Below, piece by piece: positions 35,351-43,955 of a stretch of 64,000 bases of DNA. A program made the translations under genes and the position numbers. Origin of the DNA: Ruminiclostridium sp. Its GTDB lineage: Bacteria > Bacillota > Clostridia > Oscillospirales > Ruminococcaceae. Positions within the stretch are counted from its first letter, which is position 1; each line of letters begins with the position of its first letter. The notes beneath the pieces are model-generated. The model did no database searches. It was not told the DNA's origin and was given only the letters and a program-made list of their open reading frames with translations. The stretch is from assembly GCA_017625405.1 (NCBI GenBank), contig JAGALB010000043.1:62001-126000 (forward strand), given 5' to 3'.

Positions 35351-35379
35351 ATTATACAACTTTGTCGGGAAATTGTCAA
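35351..35379 (-). promoter_or_regulatory. Perfect sigma-A promoter for the hyd maturation operon
   Basis: On the minus strand TTGACA (35374-35379), 17 bases, TATAAT (35351-35356). The leader to the TM1266 gene is about 135 bases, long for this window. It contains small inverted repeats such as CTGACAGAAAG/CTTTCTGTCAG-like pairs near 35320-35340. Promoter call is strong; regulation by the leader is speculative. Confidence 0.8.
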
Positions 35380-35406
35380 TAGGAAGTGTATGGAATGTAT
35401 TTGCAA

Positions 35407-35979
35407 TCATTCCAACGCAATAAGGTCAGAGCGTTCATATCTGTTATGTCCCTGTAAGCTCTTTTTGTATTTCCAGCAGATAATGGCCTCTTCAAGACTT
35501 TTTCCGTGATTGTCTTCAAAGAAATCACGGACGTATGTGTTATACTCAAATTGCTTATCAATGGTTGTTTTTTTGTTTTTCTTTTCTTCCAGAATCTGAT
35601 AGTAGGCTTCAATAGCGTCACTATAAGTTTTTCCTGCATTGGTTTTCAACCATTTCTGAAACATAACGTTAAAAGAAAAACCTTTGCCGATTTTTTCCTT
35701 GAAAAAGGCTCTGTGCTTTTCTGAGCAGACGATGTTTTCCTCTATTATTGTATTTTCAGCAATCATACCGATGCTTGTTGCTGCTTTTCTTCCGGCAGAT
35801 GCCTCAGATATTTTTCCTGTGTCAAGAAAATATGCAATCCTGTCCGTAAGTTCAAGCTTACCGCCTGAAACAGGCAGATTGTTCTGTCTGCAGAAGCTCA
35901 CTAATTCTTCTTTGAGATAATAAAAGCTGCGGAACGTTTTTCCGTCTAAATCTTTATTTAAATCAGGTCTTTCGTTCAT
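35407..35979 (-). CDS. SAP domain-containing protein
   Basis: A 190-residue protein. Residues about 20-60 (FYYLKEELVSFCRQNNLPVSGGKLELTDRIAYFLDTG) match a SAP motif, a helix-extended-helix fold that usually binds DNA or RNA. The rest (KTYSDAIEAYYQILEEKKNKKTTIDKQFEYNTYVRDFFEDNHGKSLEEAIICWKYKKS) looks like the partner domain often seen with it. ATG at 35979 follows CCGGAG; an earlier in-frame start would be encoded by the 103-base repeat and is rejected. Cellular role unknown. Confidence 0.82.
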   Translation of the reverse strand: MNERPDLNKDLDGKTFRSFYYLKEELVSFCRQNNLPVSGGKLELTDRIAYFLDTGKISEASAGRKAATSIGMIAENTIIEENIVCSEKHRAFFKEKIGKGFSFNVMFQKWLKTNAGKTYSDAIEAYYQILEEKKNKKTTIDKQFEYNTYVRDFFEDNHGKSLEEAIICWKYKKSLQGHNRYERSDLIALE

Positions 35980-36004
35980 AATAATTCTCCGGTCTTCGCC
36001 CTCT

Positions 36005-36278
36005 TGCCGTTTTGCTGATTCTGGCAAAGCAGAACCTTACAAAAGGCAGGAATTGCCAAAGGCGGCACGCTTTAGCGTGGGTGCTGTAAAGTAGTACTGC
36101 GTTCTCCTGCCGTTTCGCTGATTCTGGCAAAACAGAATCTTGCAAAAGGCAGGAATTGCCAAAGGCGGCACGCTTTAGCGTGGGTGCTGTAAAGTAGTAC
36201 TGCGTCCTCCTGCCGTTTCGCTGATTCTGGCAAAACAGAATCTTGCAAAAGGCAGGAATTGCCAAAGGCGGCACGCCT
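36005..36278. repeat. 103-base tandem repeat, about 2.7 copies, between rnr and the SAP gene
   Basis: Copies begin near 36005, 36108 and 36211; GCTGATTCTGG recurs at 36014, 36117 and 36220, exactly 103 bases apart. Units are nearly identical: copy 1 differs from copy 2 at a handful of positions and copy 3 is truncated at the rnr stop side. Each full unit holds three hairpins: GATTCTG/CAGAATC, GGCA/TGCC and CACGC-TTTA-GCGTG. In translation one frame reads as a repeated peptide (around RQENAVLLYSTHAKACRLWQ), but no ribosome binding site supports it. It occupies essentially all of the 300-base gap. Confidence 0.9.
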
Positions 36279-36279
36279 T

Positions 36280-38397
36280 TTATTTAACCAGTATAAAATC
36301 CACAAGGCCTGCGCTTACATCTGCCTTGACGCACTTTACCTTAACCTTGTCGCCCATAGTATAGACTGTATTAGACATAATTTCCGCCAGTGCGATACCG
36401 TCACGGGTTTCATAGTTACCCACAGGCAGCGACATTACATCTACCTTGCCTTCAACCGTGTTGGGCAGCTCTACGAAAAATCCGCTTTCGATTACGCCTG
36501 AAATATATCCCTCAAATTCTTCGCCTATATGATTTCTCATATATTCAGCCATGTAGAATTTTTCACAGTCACGTTCAGCTGCTACTGCAACAAGCTCAGT
36601 GTTGCTTGCACGGTTGGAAGCTGTCCTTGCGAATTTGATATATTTCTTCTGGAGCTTGTCCAGAGCCAGTCCGCCTACATAATCCGATAAAATTCTGTGG
36701 ATTGAAAAATCGGCATAACGTCTGATAGGGGAGGTGAAATGAGCGTATTCCTTCATTACAAGTCCGAAATGTCCGAGAGGCTCTTCGCTGTATTTAGCCT
36801 TCATCATTGAACGCAGCACAAGATTTGACACAACTCCTGCCTTTTCGCTGTCCTTCGTTCTTCTCAGCACCGCCGCAAGGTCAGCCGCTGTGCTTCGCTC
36901 GTTGATACCCTTGGGGTCTTCGCCTAAATTTACAAGAGTCTGCTGAAGATTCATCAGCTTGTCGGGGTCAGGGGATTCGTGAACACGGTATACAAAGGGG
37001 AAATTCTTATCCATAGCAAGCTTTGCAGCGCAGTTGTTGGCGCAGAGCATGAATTCTTCGATTATTCCCTCGGAAATACCGCGTGTGCGCTCCTTTATAT
37101 CACAGCAGACGCCGTTTTCGTCGCAGATGATTTTGCTTTCCTTGGAGTCAATCTCAGGCGCACCACGCTGAATACGGTTTTCTTTAAGTATTTCAAACAA
37201 TTCGTTCATTACAGGGATCTGACCGATTACTTCGGCATATTTATTTCTGACAGCATCGTCTTCTTCGCCTGCAAGAATTTTGTTTACTTCCGTATAAACA
37301 CCCTGAACACGTGAACGGATAACCGTTTTGGCAAAGCGGAAATCTGTGATAATACCGTTTTTGTCAAGATTCATAAGGCAGGAGAAAGCCAGTCTGTCAA
37401 CGTTGGGATTAAGGGAGCAGATACCGTTGGAAAGCTGCTTCGGCAGCATGGGTATAACTCTGTCTGCAATATAAATACTTGTTCCTCTCTGATATGCTTC
37501 CATATCAAGGGGAGTGCCTTTCTTTACGTAGTAGGATACGTCTGCAATATGAACTCCCAGTGTAAAGCCATTCTTTGTCTTTTCTATGCTGATAGCGTCA
37601 TCAATATCCTTGGTATCCGCACCGTCGATGGTAAAAATCGGCATATGGCGCAGATCTTCACGTCCCGCAATTTCTTTTGCTTTGATTCCTGCTTTTTCAA
37701 TAGCCATTGCCTGGTCTGTAACTTCTGAGGGAAATTCTACTGTGATAGCCTTTTCGTCAATATAGGCGTCAACTGAGACCTTTGCAAAGCCTGAATTTCC
37801 GTAAACCTCCTCAATATCAACGGTAATATCGCTGTGGTGTTCTGCACGGGTGTTTATTGAAAACTTGACCTTATCGCCGTCCTTGATTTTATTTCCGTTC
37901 CATCTGATAATTGTAAGAGGCTCGGCAACAAAGCTGTCGGGTCTGAGCTTCAGCTTTCCGTTTACATCTACAACCGTACCAATGAGTGTATCTTCGGTTT
38001 CCTGTCGGATGATTACAACCTCCGCTGTGTCGGAATTGTGGGTTTCATCCTTGAATTCCGTAATTCTTGCAAGAACCTTGTCACCCGGAACAGCTCCCAT
38101 AAGCTCTCTGCCACGGACAAATGCGTCTTCCTCGGTTTTTTCGTTCCGGATAAAGCCGTGAGAACGGGCAACCTTGACAACTGTACCCTCGAAGAAATAC
38201 TTTGCCCCTCTGATTTTGAGGTTTCCTTTTGAACGGTAGATTACACCGTCACGGATGAGCGCTTCAATAACACCTAGAACACGCTTTCTGTCCTTTTTTG
38301 CCGTGCCAAGAAGCTGAAGGAGTTTTCCTTCTGTAATACCGTCTTTTCTGACAGCAAGCAGTATATCAATAATTTTTTCTCTGAACATATATTTCAT
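36280..38397 (-). CDS. rnr: Ribonuclease R
   Basis: RNase R is a processive 3'-5' exoribonuclease able to degrade structured RNA. The 705-residue protein has an N-terminal winged helix (LLQLLGTAKKDRKRVLGVIEALIRDGVIYR), cold-shock domains, the RNB catalytic domain (TIDGADTKDIDDAISIEK with the metal-binding aspartates, about 262-278), and a C-terminal S1 domain (GEEFEGYISGVIESGFFVELPNTVEG). I place the start at ATG 38397, nine bases after AAAGGA; ATG 38406 directly abuts it. The stop lies right at the end of the 103-base tandem repeat. Confidence 0.96.
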   Translation of the reverse strand: MKYMFREKIIDILLAVRKDGITEGKLLQLLGTAKKDRKRVLGVIEALIRDGVIYRSKGNLKIRGAKYFFEGTVVKVARSHGFIRNEKTEEDAFVRGRELMGAVPGDKVLARITEFKDETHNSDTAEVVIIRQETEDTLIGTVVDVNGKLKLRPDSFVAEPLTIIRWNGNKIKDGDKVKFSINTRAEHHSDITVDIEEVYGNSGFAKVSVDAYIDEKAITVEFPSEVTDQAMAIEKAGIKAKEIAGREDLRHMPIFTIDGADTKDIDDAISIEKTKNGFTLGVHIADVSYYVKKGTPLDMEAYQRGTSIYIADRVIPMLPKQLSNGICSLNPNVDRLAFSCLMNLDKNGIITDFRFAKTVIRSRVQGVYTEVNKILAGEEDDAVRNKYAEVIGQIPVMNELFEILKENRIQRGAPEIDSKESKIICDENGVCCDIKERTRGISEGIIEEFMLCANNCAAKLAMDKNFPFVYRVHESPDPDKLMNLQQTLVNLGEDPKGINERSTAADLAAVLRRTKDSEKAGVVSNLVLRSMMKAKYSEEPLGHFGLVMKEYAHFTSPIRRYADFSIHRILSDYVGGLALDKLQKKYIKFARTASNRASNTELVAVAAERDCEKFYMAEYMRNHIGEEFEGYISGVIESGFFVELPNTVEGKVDVMSLPVGNYETRDGIALAEIMSNTVYTMGDKVKVKCVKADVSAGLVDFILVK

Positions 38398-38430
38398 CTT
38401 TATCATTCCTTTCCGTCTGTCTGTAAAAAT

Positions 38431-38459
38431 ATTATACTATATTAAAAGGAATAATACAA
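38431..38459 (-). promoter_or_regulatory. Sigma-A promoter for rnr
   Basis: On the minus strand TTGTAT (38454-38459), 17 bases, TATAAT (38431-38436). The -35 is only six bases from that of the divergent SGNH-hydrolase promoter, so the two RNA polymerase sites probably exclude each other. Confidence 0.65.
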
Positions 38460-38465
38460 GTGTTA

Positions 38466-38494
38466 TTGACAAAATCGAAAAAAAATTGTATAAT
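38466..38494 (+). promoter_or_regulatory. Perfect sigma-A promoter for the SGNH hydrolase gene
   Basis: TTGACA (38466-38471), 17 bases, TATAAT (38489-38494), with a leader of about 60 bases. Back to back with the rnr promoter. Confidence 0.8.
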
Positions 38495-38562
38495 GAATAA
38501 TTAGTTATAAGCGTTTAAAATTATATTAAAGTCTGTGTTACGGCTTTGAAAGGAATATAAAA

Positions 38563-39429
38563 ATGGCAAAAAGAAAAGTAGACGGAATTTCTGTTGCAAT
38601 AGTAATACTCAACATACTTATTGTGGGTGTAATTATTACACTCTGTTCACTTATTTACCTGTATATGAGCGGTCAGCTTGAGCAGACCGATGTTTCAAAT
38701 CTGGGTCAGGAGACACAGGAGGAAGCAGTAATGACAACAACTGCTATTACCACAATGACTCTTGAAACAACTACAATGGAAACAACTACAACAACCGAGA
38801 TTTCTTTTGAAACCACACCATCTGACGGCGAAGATGCTCCTATCGAGGTTATCGAAGTGGACAGCTATGACGAGTCTTTCTTTGTAAATGACCTCTTCAT
38901 AGGCGACTCTATCAGTACAGGTCTGCTGAACTACGGTTATCTCAGCAGCAGTCAGGTATTTGCCCAGATCGGTCTTAACCCCGAATCGGCTCACTCAACA
39001 GAATACGATGGTTATACAGCTGTTACAAAGGCAGAAGAGCTTCAGCCCAAGAGAATTTACATTATGCTTGGCTCAAACGGACTTGCGTATATGGGTAATA
39101 CATACATGGTGCAGCAGATGCAGAGTCTTGTTGAACAGCTCAGAGAAGCGTGCCCAGAAAGTTATATTTATGTTATTTCCATCCCTCCTGTTACAAAGGC
39201 ACATGAGGCAGAAGGCCAGGAAACAATGGCAATGGTAAATGGCTACAATATGCTTCTCAAGGATATGGCTGATGAAATCGGTGTTATTTACCTCGATTTA
39301 TGTGCAGAACTTCAGGACAGCACAGGTTATTTTTCCGCTACATACGCTGAAGCTGACGGACTTCATTTCCTCGGCGCTGCGTATAAAAAGATGCTCAGCT
39401 TTGTACAGAAGTCCATTCAGGGCGAATAA
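38563..39429 (+). CDS. Membrane-anchored SGNH/GDSL hydrolase
   Basis: A 288-residue protein: a transmembrane anchor (about 10-34), a threonine-rich linker (about 58-85, TTTAITTMTLETTTMETTTTT), then an SGNH hydrolase with block I IGDSIS (Ser nucleophile, about 117), block III GSNG (about 169) and block V DGLHF (Asp and His). Such anchored esterases commonly deacetylate or transfer acyl groups on surface glycans; substrate unknown. First of three genes with a DUF4358 lipoprotein and a small membrane protein. Confidence 0.88.
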   Translation: MAKRKVDGISVAIVILNILIVGVIITLCSLIYLYMSGQLEQTDVSNLGQETQEEAVMTTTAITTMTLETTTMETTTTTEISFETTPSDGEDAPIEVIEVDSYDESFFVNDLFIGDSISTGLLNYGYLSSSQVFAQIGLNPESAHSTEYDGYTAVTKAEELQPKRIYIMLGSNGLAYMGNTYMVQQMQSLVEQLREACPESYIYVISIPPVTKAHEAEGQETMAMVNGYNMLLKDMADEIGVIYLDLCAELQDSTGYFSATYAEADGLHFLGAAYKKMLSFVQKSIQGE

Positions 39430-39454
39430 TGTGTAAAAAAGAAAGGAACAAAGA

Positions 39455-39958
39455 ATGAAAAAGAGAATTTTTGCCGCTGTGCTTGCAGCTTTATGTATGT
39501 GTGCAGCGTCCTGCGGTACAGAAACAAAAGCTCCTGCTGCAACAGCTAAGGAAGAAGTTAAAGAGTATAGCTTTGATGCAGGCACTGTTACAGAAGAGGT
39601 GCTTGCTGAAATTACAATCAATTCTGCTATTGAAAAGGGAATTGATGAACTGGAATTCTATTTTACCGAACTTGACACAACCAAGCTTACAGATGCTTCT
39701 TATTATATGTGTGCTTCAGGTGCATATCCTGACGAAATTGCAGTATTCGTATTTGATACAGCCGACAGCGCAGCGGCTGCTGAATCCGCTGTAAAGACCC
39801 GTCTTGATAAGCAGGTTTCAGTTTATGAATCCTATACACCTGAGGAAATGTATAAGCTTGAGGATGCCATTGTCGAAGTAAGACAGAACGTTATTTTCTA
39901 TGCAGTCACAGAAAACAACAGCAGAGTACAGGAGATTTTTGACAGTTTTATCGGTTGA
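39455..39958 (+). CDS. DUF4358 lipoprotein
   Basis: A 167-residue lipoprotein: signal peptide with lipobox CAASC (lipidated Cys at about 20), a short Ala/Lys linker, then a DUF4358 domain (EFYFTELDTTKLTDASYYMCASGAYPDEIAVFVFDTADSAAAAE...). The domain has no known activity. It is repeatedly found near SGNH/MBOAT-type acylation genes in Firmicutes, consistent with its place 25 bases after the SGNH hydrolase; I infer an envelope-modification role. Confidence 0.85.
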   Translation: MKKRIFAAVLAALCMCAASCGTETKAPAATAKEEVKEYSFDAGTVTEEVLAEITINSAIEKGIDELEFYFTELDTTKLTDASYYMCASGAYPDEIAVFVFDTADSAAAAESAVKTRLDKQVSVYESYTPEEMYKLEDAIVEVRQNVIFYAVTENNSRVQEIFDSFIG

Positions 39959-39973
39959 TTTTAGGAGGTTTTT

Positions 39974-40333
39974 ATGCCCAGTGAATGTCTGGTAATTGCT
40001 TTGATATTGGGAGTGCTTGTTTTTGGCTTTTTCCGTGCAGGCCGAAAGAACTGGGCTTTGGCGGTATTGCCGCTGATGGTAATTCCTATGGTATGCGGTT
40101 TTACTATGTACACGATAGTTGATATTATGCACAAAAGCTACGACCCGGTTCTTCCTGCAATACTTGTTATCGGTTCGCTGGCTGTAACCTGCATCTGGAT
40201 AGGTATGGCAAGCATGATACTGATAAAAACCAAAAAGCTGCGTATACCTTATGTTGCTGCAACGGTTTCATTTTCGGTTATTCTGTCTGTAATTATTATA
40301 TTAAAATATCAGATGCCCGCAATTATTATGTAA
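39974..40333 (+). CDS. Small three-to-four-segment membrane protein
   Basis: A 119-residue protein with hydrophobic segments at about 5-20, 27-48, 60-83 and 92-112. It follows the DUF4358 gene by 15 bases with TTAGGAGGTTTTT as ribosome binding site and ends just before a terminator, so it completes the three-gene SGNH unit. No family recognised; function unknown. Confidence 0.72.
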   Translation: MPSECLVIALILGVLVFGFFRAGRKNWALAVLPLMVIPMVCGFTMYTIVDIMHKSYDPVLPAILVIGSLAVTCIWIGMASMILIKTKKLRIPYVAATVSFSVILSVIIILKYQMPAIIM

Positions 40334-40335
40334 GC

Positions 40336-40367
40336 AAAAAGTCCCTGCTGAAAAGCAGGGACTTTTT
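40336..40367. terminator. Bidirectional terminator after the SGNH unit
   Basis: A perfect 14-base-pair stem AAAAAGTCCCTGCT / AGCAGGGACTTTTT with a GAAA tetraloop, overlapping the stop of the convergent minus-strand gene. Confidence 0.92.
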
Positions 40368-41139
40368 ATTTGTTTTTAAGATAGAGCATTTTTGATTTCT
40401 TATTATCATAATCAGTCAGAGTTTCCGCTATTTTATTGCCTTCGGTTGAAGTATCGACATAATGCGCCCTGACCTTTTTGCCATAGTTGATTTTGCTGTC
40501 AAGCAGCACGGCGGGAGCGCCTTCCTTTGAAGCCGCACGGAATAATTCGAGAGAGTTTTCATTGAGCGGTGCATCGGTAATAACCTGAGAAAGCGAAATA
40601 TTTTTCAGTAACTCAAATTCACTGCGGCTGCAGCCACCTGAAACGGAAATCGTACGAGTTCTTGCGACGGCTGAAGCGGCTTTATTTTCGCAGAAAGCAA
40701 AAGAAGCTGCACTGTCCGTAATGACAACAACATTGGTAAATCTGGATTTTATCAGCTCAAATTCACAGTCGGGCGTACTATCTGCATAGTCACAAAGCTC
40801 ATTTATTGTTTTAATCATAAGATTACGGGAAGAGCGCTGGATATTTGCGCCTTCGGCGTGTCGGATGACAGTTTCAAGGTTTTTGCGTGACCCGTCCACA
40901 TGAAGGGGACACCCTGAATATTCAGCATATTTATATAGCTTTTCCAGAGTTTTATCGTTTGCGTATATATCCTGGCTGAAAATAAGGCAGATTAAGAACG
41001 GGTGAGACTCAGGTGAAACAAGATAACGGCCAGAATTCTTATCCGAGATGAAAACAGTTTTTATTCTGCTTTTGAACATTTCTCTTATTTCATCACACTT
41101 TGTCTTGTCGCCGCAGAAATAAATATACGGTTTACCCAT
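40366..41139 (-). CDS. Unrecognised cytoplasmic protein coupled to a BMP-type lipoprotein
   Basis: A 257-residue soluble protein without signal or membrane segment. It begins MGKPYIYFCGDKTKCDEIREMFKSRIK and alternates hydrophobic strands (FLICLIFSQD, VVVITDSAASFAF, TISVSGGCS) with charged helices, suggesting a Rossmann-like alpha/beta protein. No P-loop, zinc site or DNA-binding motif seen. Its start shares one base with the stop of the upstream lipoprotein, so the two are translationally coupled and probably work together. Possibly a regulator or effector linked to the ligand; not assignable. Confidence 0.7.
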   Translation of the reverse strand: MGKPYIYFCGDKTKCDEIREMFKSRIKTVFISDKNSGRYLVSPESHPFLICLIFSQDIYANDKTLEKLYKYAEYSGCPLHVDGSRKNLETVIRHAEGANIQRSSRNLMIKTINELCDYADSTPDCEFELIKSRFTNVVVITDSAASFAFCENKAASAVARTRTISVSGGCSRSEFELLKNISLSQVITDAPLNENSLELFRAASKEGAPAVLLDSKINYGKKVRAHYVDTSTEGNKIAETLTDYDNKKSKMLYLKNK

Positions 41140-42371
41140 CAGGTTTTAATAACAAGGTCGCCGGGTACAGGCTCCTGAATTACTGTTGTAAAGTCAGAAG
41201 CTCTTGTAATACCGAGGACAAGCCAGTCAATTTTACGGATAGAATCGAAGTTCATCTGCTGACCCTTTTCAACCATTACGGTATAATCCCTGTTTTTGAT
41301 TTCGCCTGTGAAGGCATGCGCCTTTCCGGTCTTTATATAATCGTAAAGCTTTGAAGCAATAGTATCTGTGCCTTGCTTGCAGTTTCCGGAAAAATCAATA
41401 AGACGTGCTGTTCCTGCTGCGATACCACCGGAATGAACGGAAGAAACAAAGTTATCTGCTTTTATTGCACGTACAGTATCAACAATGAATGTTGAGGAAT
41501 TGAAGAAGAAGCCTGTAAGATACTGTGTAGGAGCGATTTCGGGGAGATTGCAGGAGTTTGCGATTACCTTTACTCCGATCTTTTCACAGTATTCAGCGGC
41601 ATAATCGTTTTCGGTATAGCACATGATTATATCGCTTCCCTGAGAAACCAGATCGTTTATAGCTTCCTCGATTTTTGCTTCATTATCGGACCAGACCCAG
41701 TTGAGTCTGACGTCGGTCTGAGCGCCCCATATTTCCTTTGCGCCGAGAACATAGGAATTGACAACGCCGAAAACATTGTAGGAGCTGGGATCTGCGAGAA
41801 CGCCAAGAATATTGGATTCGGTGTTATAAGCGGCAGCAATACCGCATACATTTGCTGTCTGGTAAAGTTCGCCGCCGAAGCAGGAAATGTTGCTTCCGCT
41901 TTTTTCGCCGCCGAAGCTTATATAATATGTATCAGAGGAGCCGTTGGCTTCCTTTTCGATAGAATTTGCAAAGCATGCACTTGCCGAAACAATGATGTTG
42001 CAGCCGTTGTCCTGTAATGCATGAACAGCAGTAGGAATCTGCGAAACAAGAACATTGTCCATATAGCAGGTTTCAACGCCCAGGGCCTTTTCCAGCTGAT
42101 CACGTGAGTTTTCGAAGACTGCTGCGGTGCTGCCGTCTTCCACTGAGCCATTATATATGAAGCCTACTTTGTATATTGTCTCCTCTTCGGGCTCCGCAGG
42201 AATCATATTTCCTTCCTCATCGGTAACAGGCGTGCCGTCCTCATTGGTTGCAGCGGTGAGGGCAGGGTCATCGGAAGCAGTAGTTTCTTCAGGATTTCCG
42301 TTGCATCCGCCTGAAACAAGAAGCATAGAAAAAGCTGCAATGACTGAAATACCTTTCAATAATTTTTTCAT
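41139..42371 (-). CDS. BMP-family (PnrA/Med-like) substrate-binding lipoprotein
   Basis: A 410-residue lipoprotein: signal peptide with lipobox SGGC (Cys23), an acidic/threonine linker to about residue 65, then a periplasmic-binding fold of the basic membrane protein type (YKVGFIYNGSVEDGSTAAVFENSRDQLEKALG, IPTAVHALQDNGCNIIVSASACF, LNWVWSDNEAKIEEAINDLVSQGSDIIMCYTENDYA, VKVIANSC). BMP proteins usually bind nucleosides for ABC import, but no permease or ATPase gene is adjacent. Here it is paired with an unknown soluble protein, so it may be a sensor or share a transporter encoded elsewhere. Confidence 0.87.
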   Translation of the reverse strand: MKKLLKGISVIAAFSMLLVSGGCNGNPEETTASDDPALTAATNEDGTPVTDEEGNMIPAEPEEETIYKVGFIYNGSVEDGSTAAVFENSRDQLEKALGVETCYMDNVLVSQIPTAVHALQDNGCNIIVSASACFANSIEKEANGSSDTYYISFGGEKSGSNISCFGGELYQTANVCGIAAAYNTESNILGVLADPSSYNVFGVVNSYVLGAKEIWGAQTDVRLNWVWSDNEAKIEEAINDLVSQGSDIIMCYTENDYAAEYCEKIGVKVIANSCNLPEIAPTQYLTGFFFNSSTFIVDTVRAIKADNFVSSVHSGGIAAGTARLIDFSGNCKQGTDTIASKLYDYIKTGKAHAFTGEIKNRDYTVMVEKGQQMNFDSIRKIDWLVLGITRASDFTTVIQEPVPGDLVIKT

Positions 42372-42493
42372 TTATAACATTCCTTTCGGCTATAATTGAA
42401 ATTGCATATAACTATACAAGTATAATTATAACATACTTTTTGAAAAAAAACAGCACTTTTTTTAAAAAAACACATATTTTTTTAAAAAATATT

Positions 42494-42522
42494 TTGATTT
42501 TTTCATATAACTATGTTATAAT
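42494..42522 (+). promoter_or_regulatory. Sigma-A promoter for the PrsA-like gene
   Basis: TTGATT (42494-42499), 17 bases, TATAAT (42517-42522). The divergent BMP lipoprotein gene shows only a TATAAT-like box near 42428, with no good -35. Confidence 0.7.
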
Positions 42523-42609
42523 GTCAATGTCACATTTAAAAGTATGACATAAAACACAAAACGTTCATAAATAATAACGATAGTGAACAAGAGAAAGGAA
42601 CAGAAAATA

Positions 42610-43923
42610 ATGAAGAAAAAGCTTTCTGCATTGCTGGCGTCTGTCTTGCTGATTGCAACACTTTCAGGCTGCGGCAATACAAACGATAATAAAACAGGCA
42701 GCACAGTGGCAGGTGTGTCTGACAGCAATTCCTACGCCACTTGGAACGGAATAGACCGCAATAAGGTGGTTGCACATATTGAAGGACAGGACAGTGAAAA
42801 GTTCGATGTAACCTTCGGAGAATTTTACAGTGAATATCTTTACTATCTTTTATCCTACAATATCAGTGATGATATGAATGCCACCTATAAGGATCAGTGT
42901 GAATCATTCCGTGAGGAAATTATCACTTATCTTACTTTTGAGAAGACTTTCCTTGAAGTAGCCGAAGAAATGGGATGCGGTGTTTCTTCATTGACAGACG
43001 AAGAAAAGGAAATCATCAATACAAATATTGAAACAACAAAAAATAATTTTATTTCAAATTACACATCAATGGCTAAGGAAGAGCTTGGTGAAGGTGCAAG
43101 TGAGGATGAAATACTCAACCGCAGCACTGAAATGCTTGTAAATGATCTTGCAAGGGCAGAGCTTACAACCGATATATTTGAAAAGTGGGAAACCAATAAT
43201 TTTATTCAGGAAAAGCTCCTCAAGCTGCTTACAAAGGATATTACCGTTTCTGATTCCGATGTTGAAGCTATGTACAACGACTATGTAGAAATGGCAAAGA
43301 AGGCGCTTGAAGCTGATAAGGTCAGCTATGAAATGGACAGCACGCTTACATTGGTCTATGTCCCCGATGGAACACGTCTTGCTGATCAGATCTTAGTTAT
43401 GTTTGACGAAGAAACAAGAAACAAGATAAAGGAAGCACGTACCGCAGGCAATGACGCCGAAGCTGACAAGATCAGGGAAGAGGCTTACAATGCGGAAATG
43501 CAGGAAAAGGTAAACAGCATCTATTCGCTTATCGAAAGCGGTTCTGATTTTGATAAACTTCAGGAAACATATAACGAAGACGGAGCAAATGACCCTTATC
43601 CTGTAATTCCCGGTTCCGCACTTTATGTTCCCGAATTTACCGAAGCTATCTTCTCCGTTGATAACATCGGTGATGTCGCAGAAGCCGCAATCAGTGATTA
43701 CGGTGCGCATATTATAAAGTATGTCGGCGATGACAGCGTAACTGCCGAAGAAAAGGAAGAAATTTATGCAAGCATGAAGGATTATATTGTTTATCAGAAG
43801 GAAACAGAAATCCAGCAGAAAGCATATGAGGAATGGATGGAGCGTTTCCCCTATACAATTGACTATGCTTTACTGAAAATTACTCCCGATGCAGATGCTG
43901 ACGACGCAATCATTTCAGAATAA
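42610..43923 (+). CDS. PrsA-like peptidylprolyl isomerase lipoprotein
   Basis: A 437-residue extracytoplasmic foldase: signal peptide with lipobox LSGC (Cys about 22), a SurA/PrsA-type helical chaperone region (about 60-210, VTFGEFYSEYLYYLLSYN onward, rich in Glu/Lys helices), and a parvulin-like segment near residues 290-390 (YNEDGANDPYPVIPGSALYVPEFTEAIFSVDNIGDVAEAAISDYGAHIIKYVG). It helps secreted proteins fold at the membrane. ATG 42610 follows GAGAAAGGAAC. The ribosome binding region (GAACAAGAGAAAGGA, 42586-42600) is nearly complementary to the candidate small RNA. Confidence 0.87.
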   Translation: MKKKLSALLASVLLIATLSGCGNTNDNKTGSTVAGVSDSNSYATWNGIDRNKVVAHIEGQDSEKFDVTFGEFYSEYLYYLLSYNISDDMNATYKDQCESFREEIITYLTFEKTFLEVAEEMGCGVSSLTDEEKEIINTNIETTKNNFISNYTSMAKEELGEGASEDEILNRSTEMLVNDLARAELTTDIFEKWETNNFIQEKLLKLLTKDITVSDSDVEAMYNDYVEMAKKALEADKVSYEMDSTLTLVYVPDGTRLADQILVMFDEETRNKIKEARTAGNDAEADKIREEAYNAEMQEKVNSIYSLIESGSDFDKLQETYNEDGANDPYPVIPGSALYVPEFTEAIFSVDNIGDVAEAAISDYGAHIIKYVGDDSVTAEEKEEIYASMKDYIVYQKETEIQQKAYEEWMERFPYTIDYALLKITPDADADDAIISE

Positions 43924-43928
43924 ATTTC

Positions 43929-43955
43929 AAACAGCGGTTTACAAAACCGCTGTTT
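43929..43955 (+). terminator. Terminator after the PrsA-like gene, overlapping the next promoter
   Basis: AAACAGCGGTTT (43929-43940) pairs perfectly with AAACCGCTGTTT (43944-43955), loop ACA, then TGTTA. The loop supplies the end of the TTTACA -35 box of the following gene. Confidence 0.8.

Noticed and set aside
36005..36278. CRISPR array
   Set aside because: The repeat is a contiguous 103-base tandem repeat with no unique spacers and no cas genes nearby.
35980..36305. Open frames reading through the 103-base repeat (such as RQENAVLLYSTHAKACRLWQ)
   Set aside because: Peptide periodicity only reflects the DNA repeat; there is no ribosome binding site and copies are truncated in different frames.
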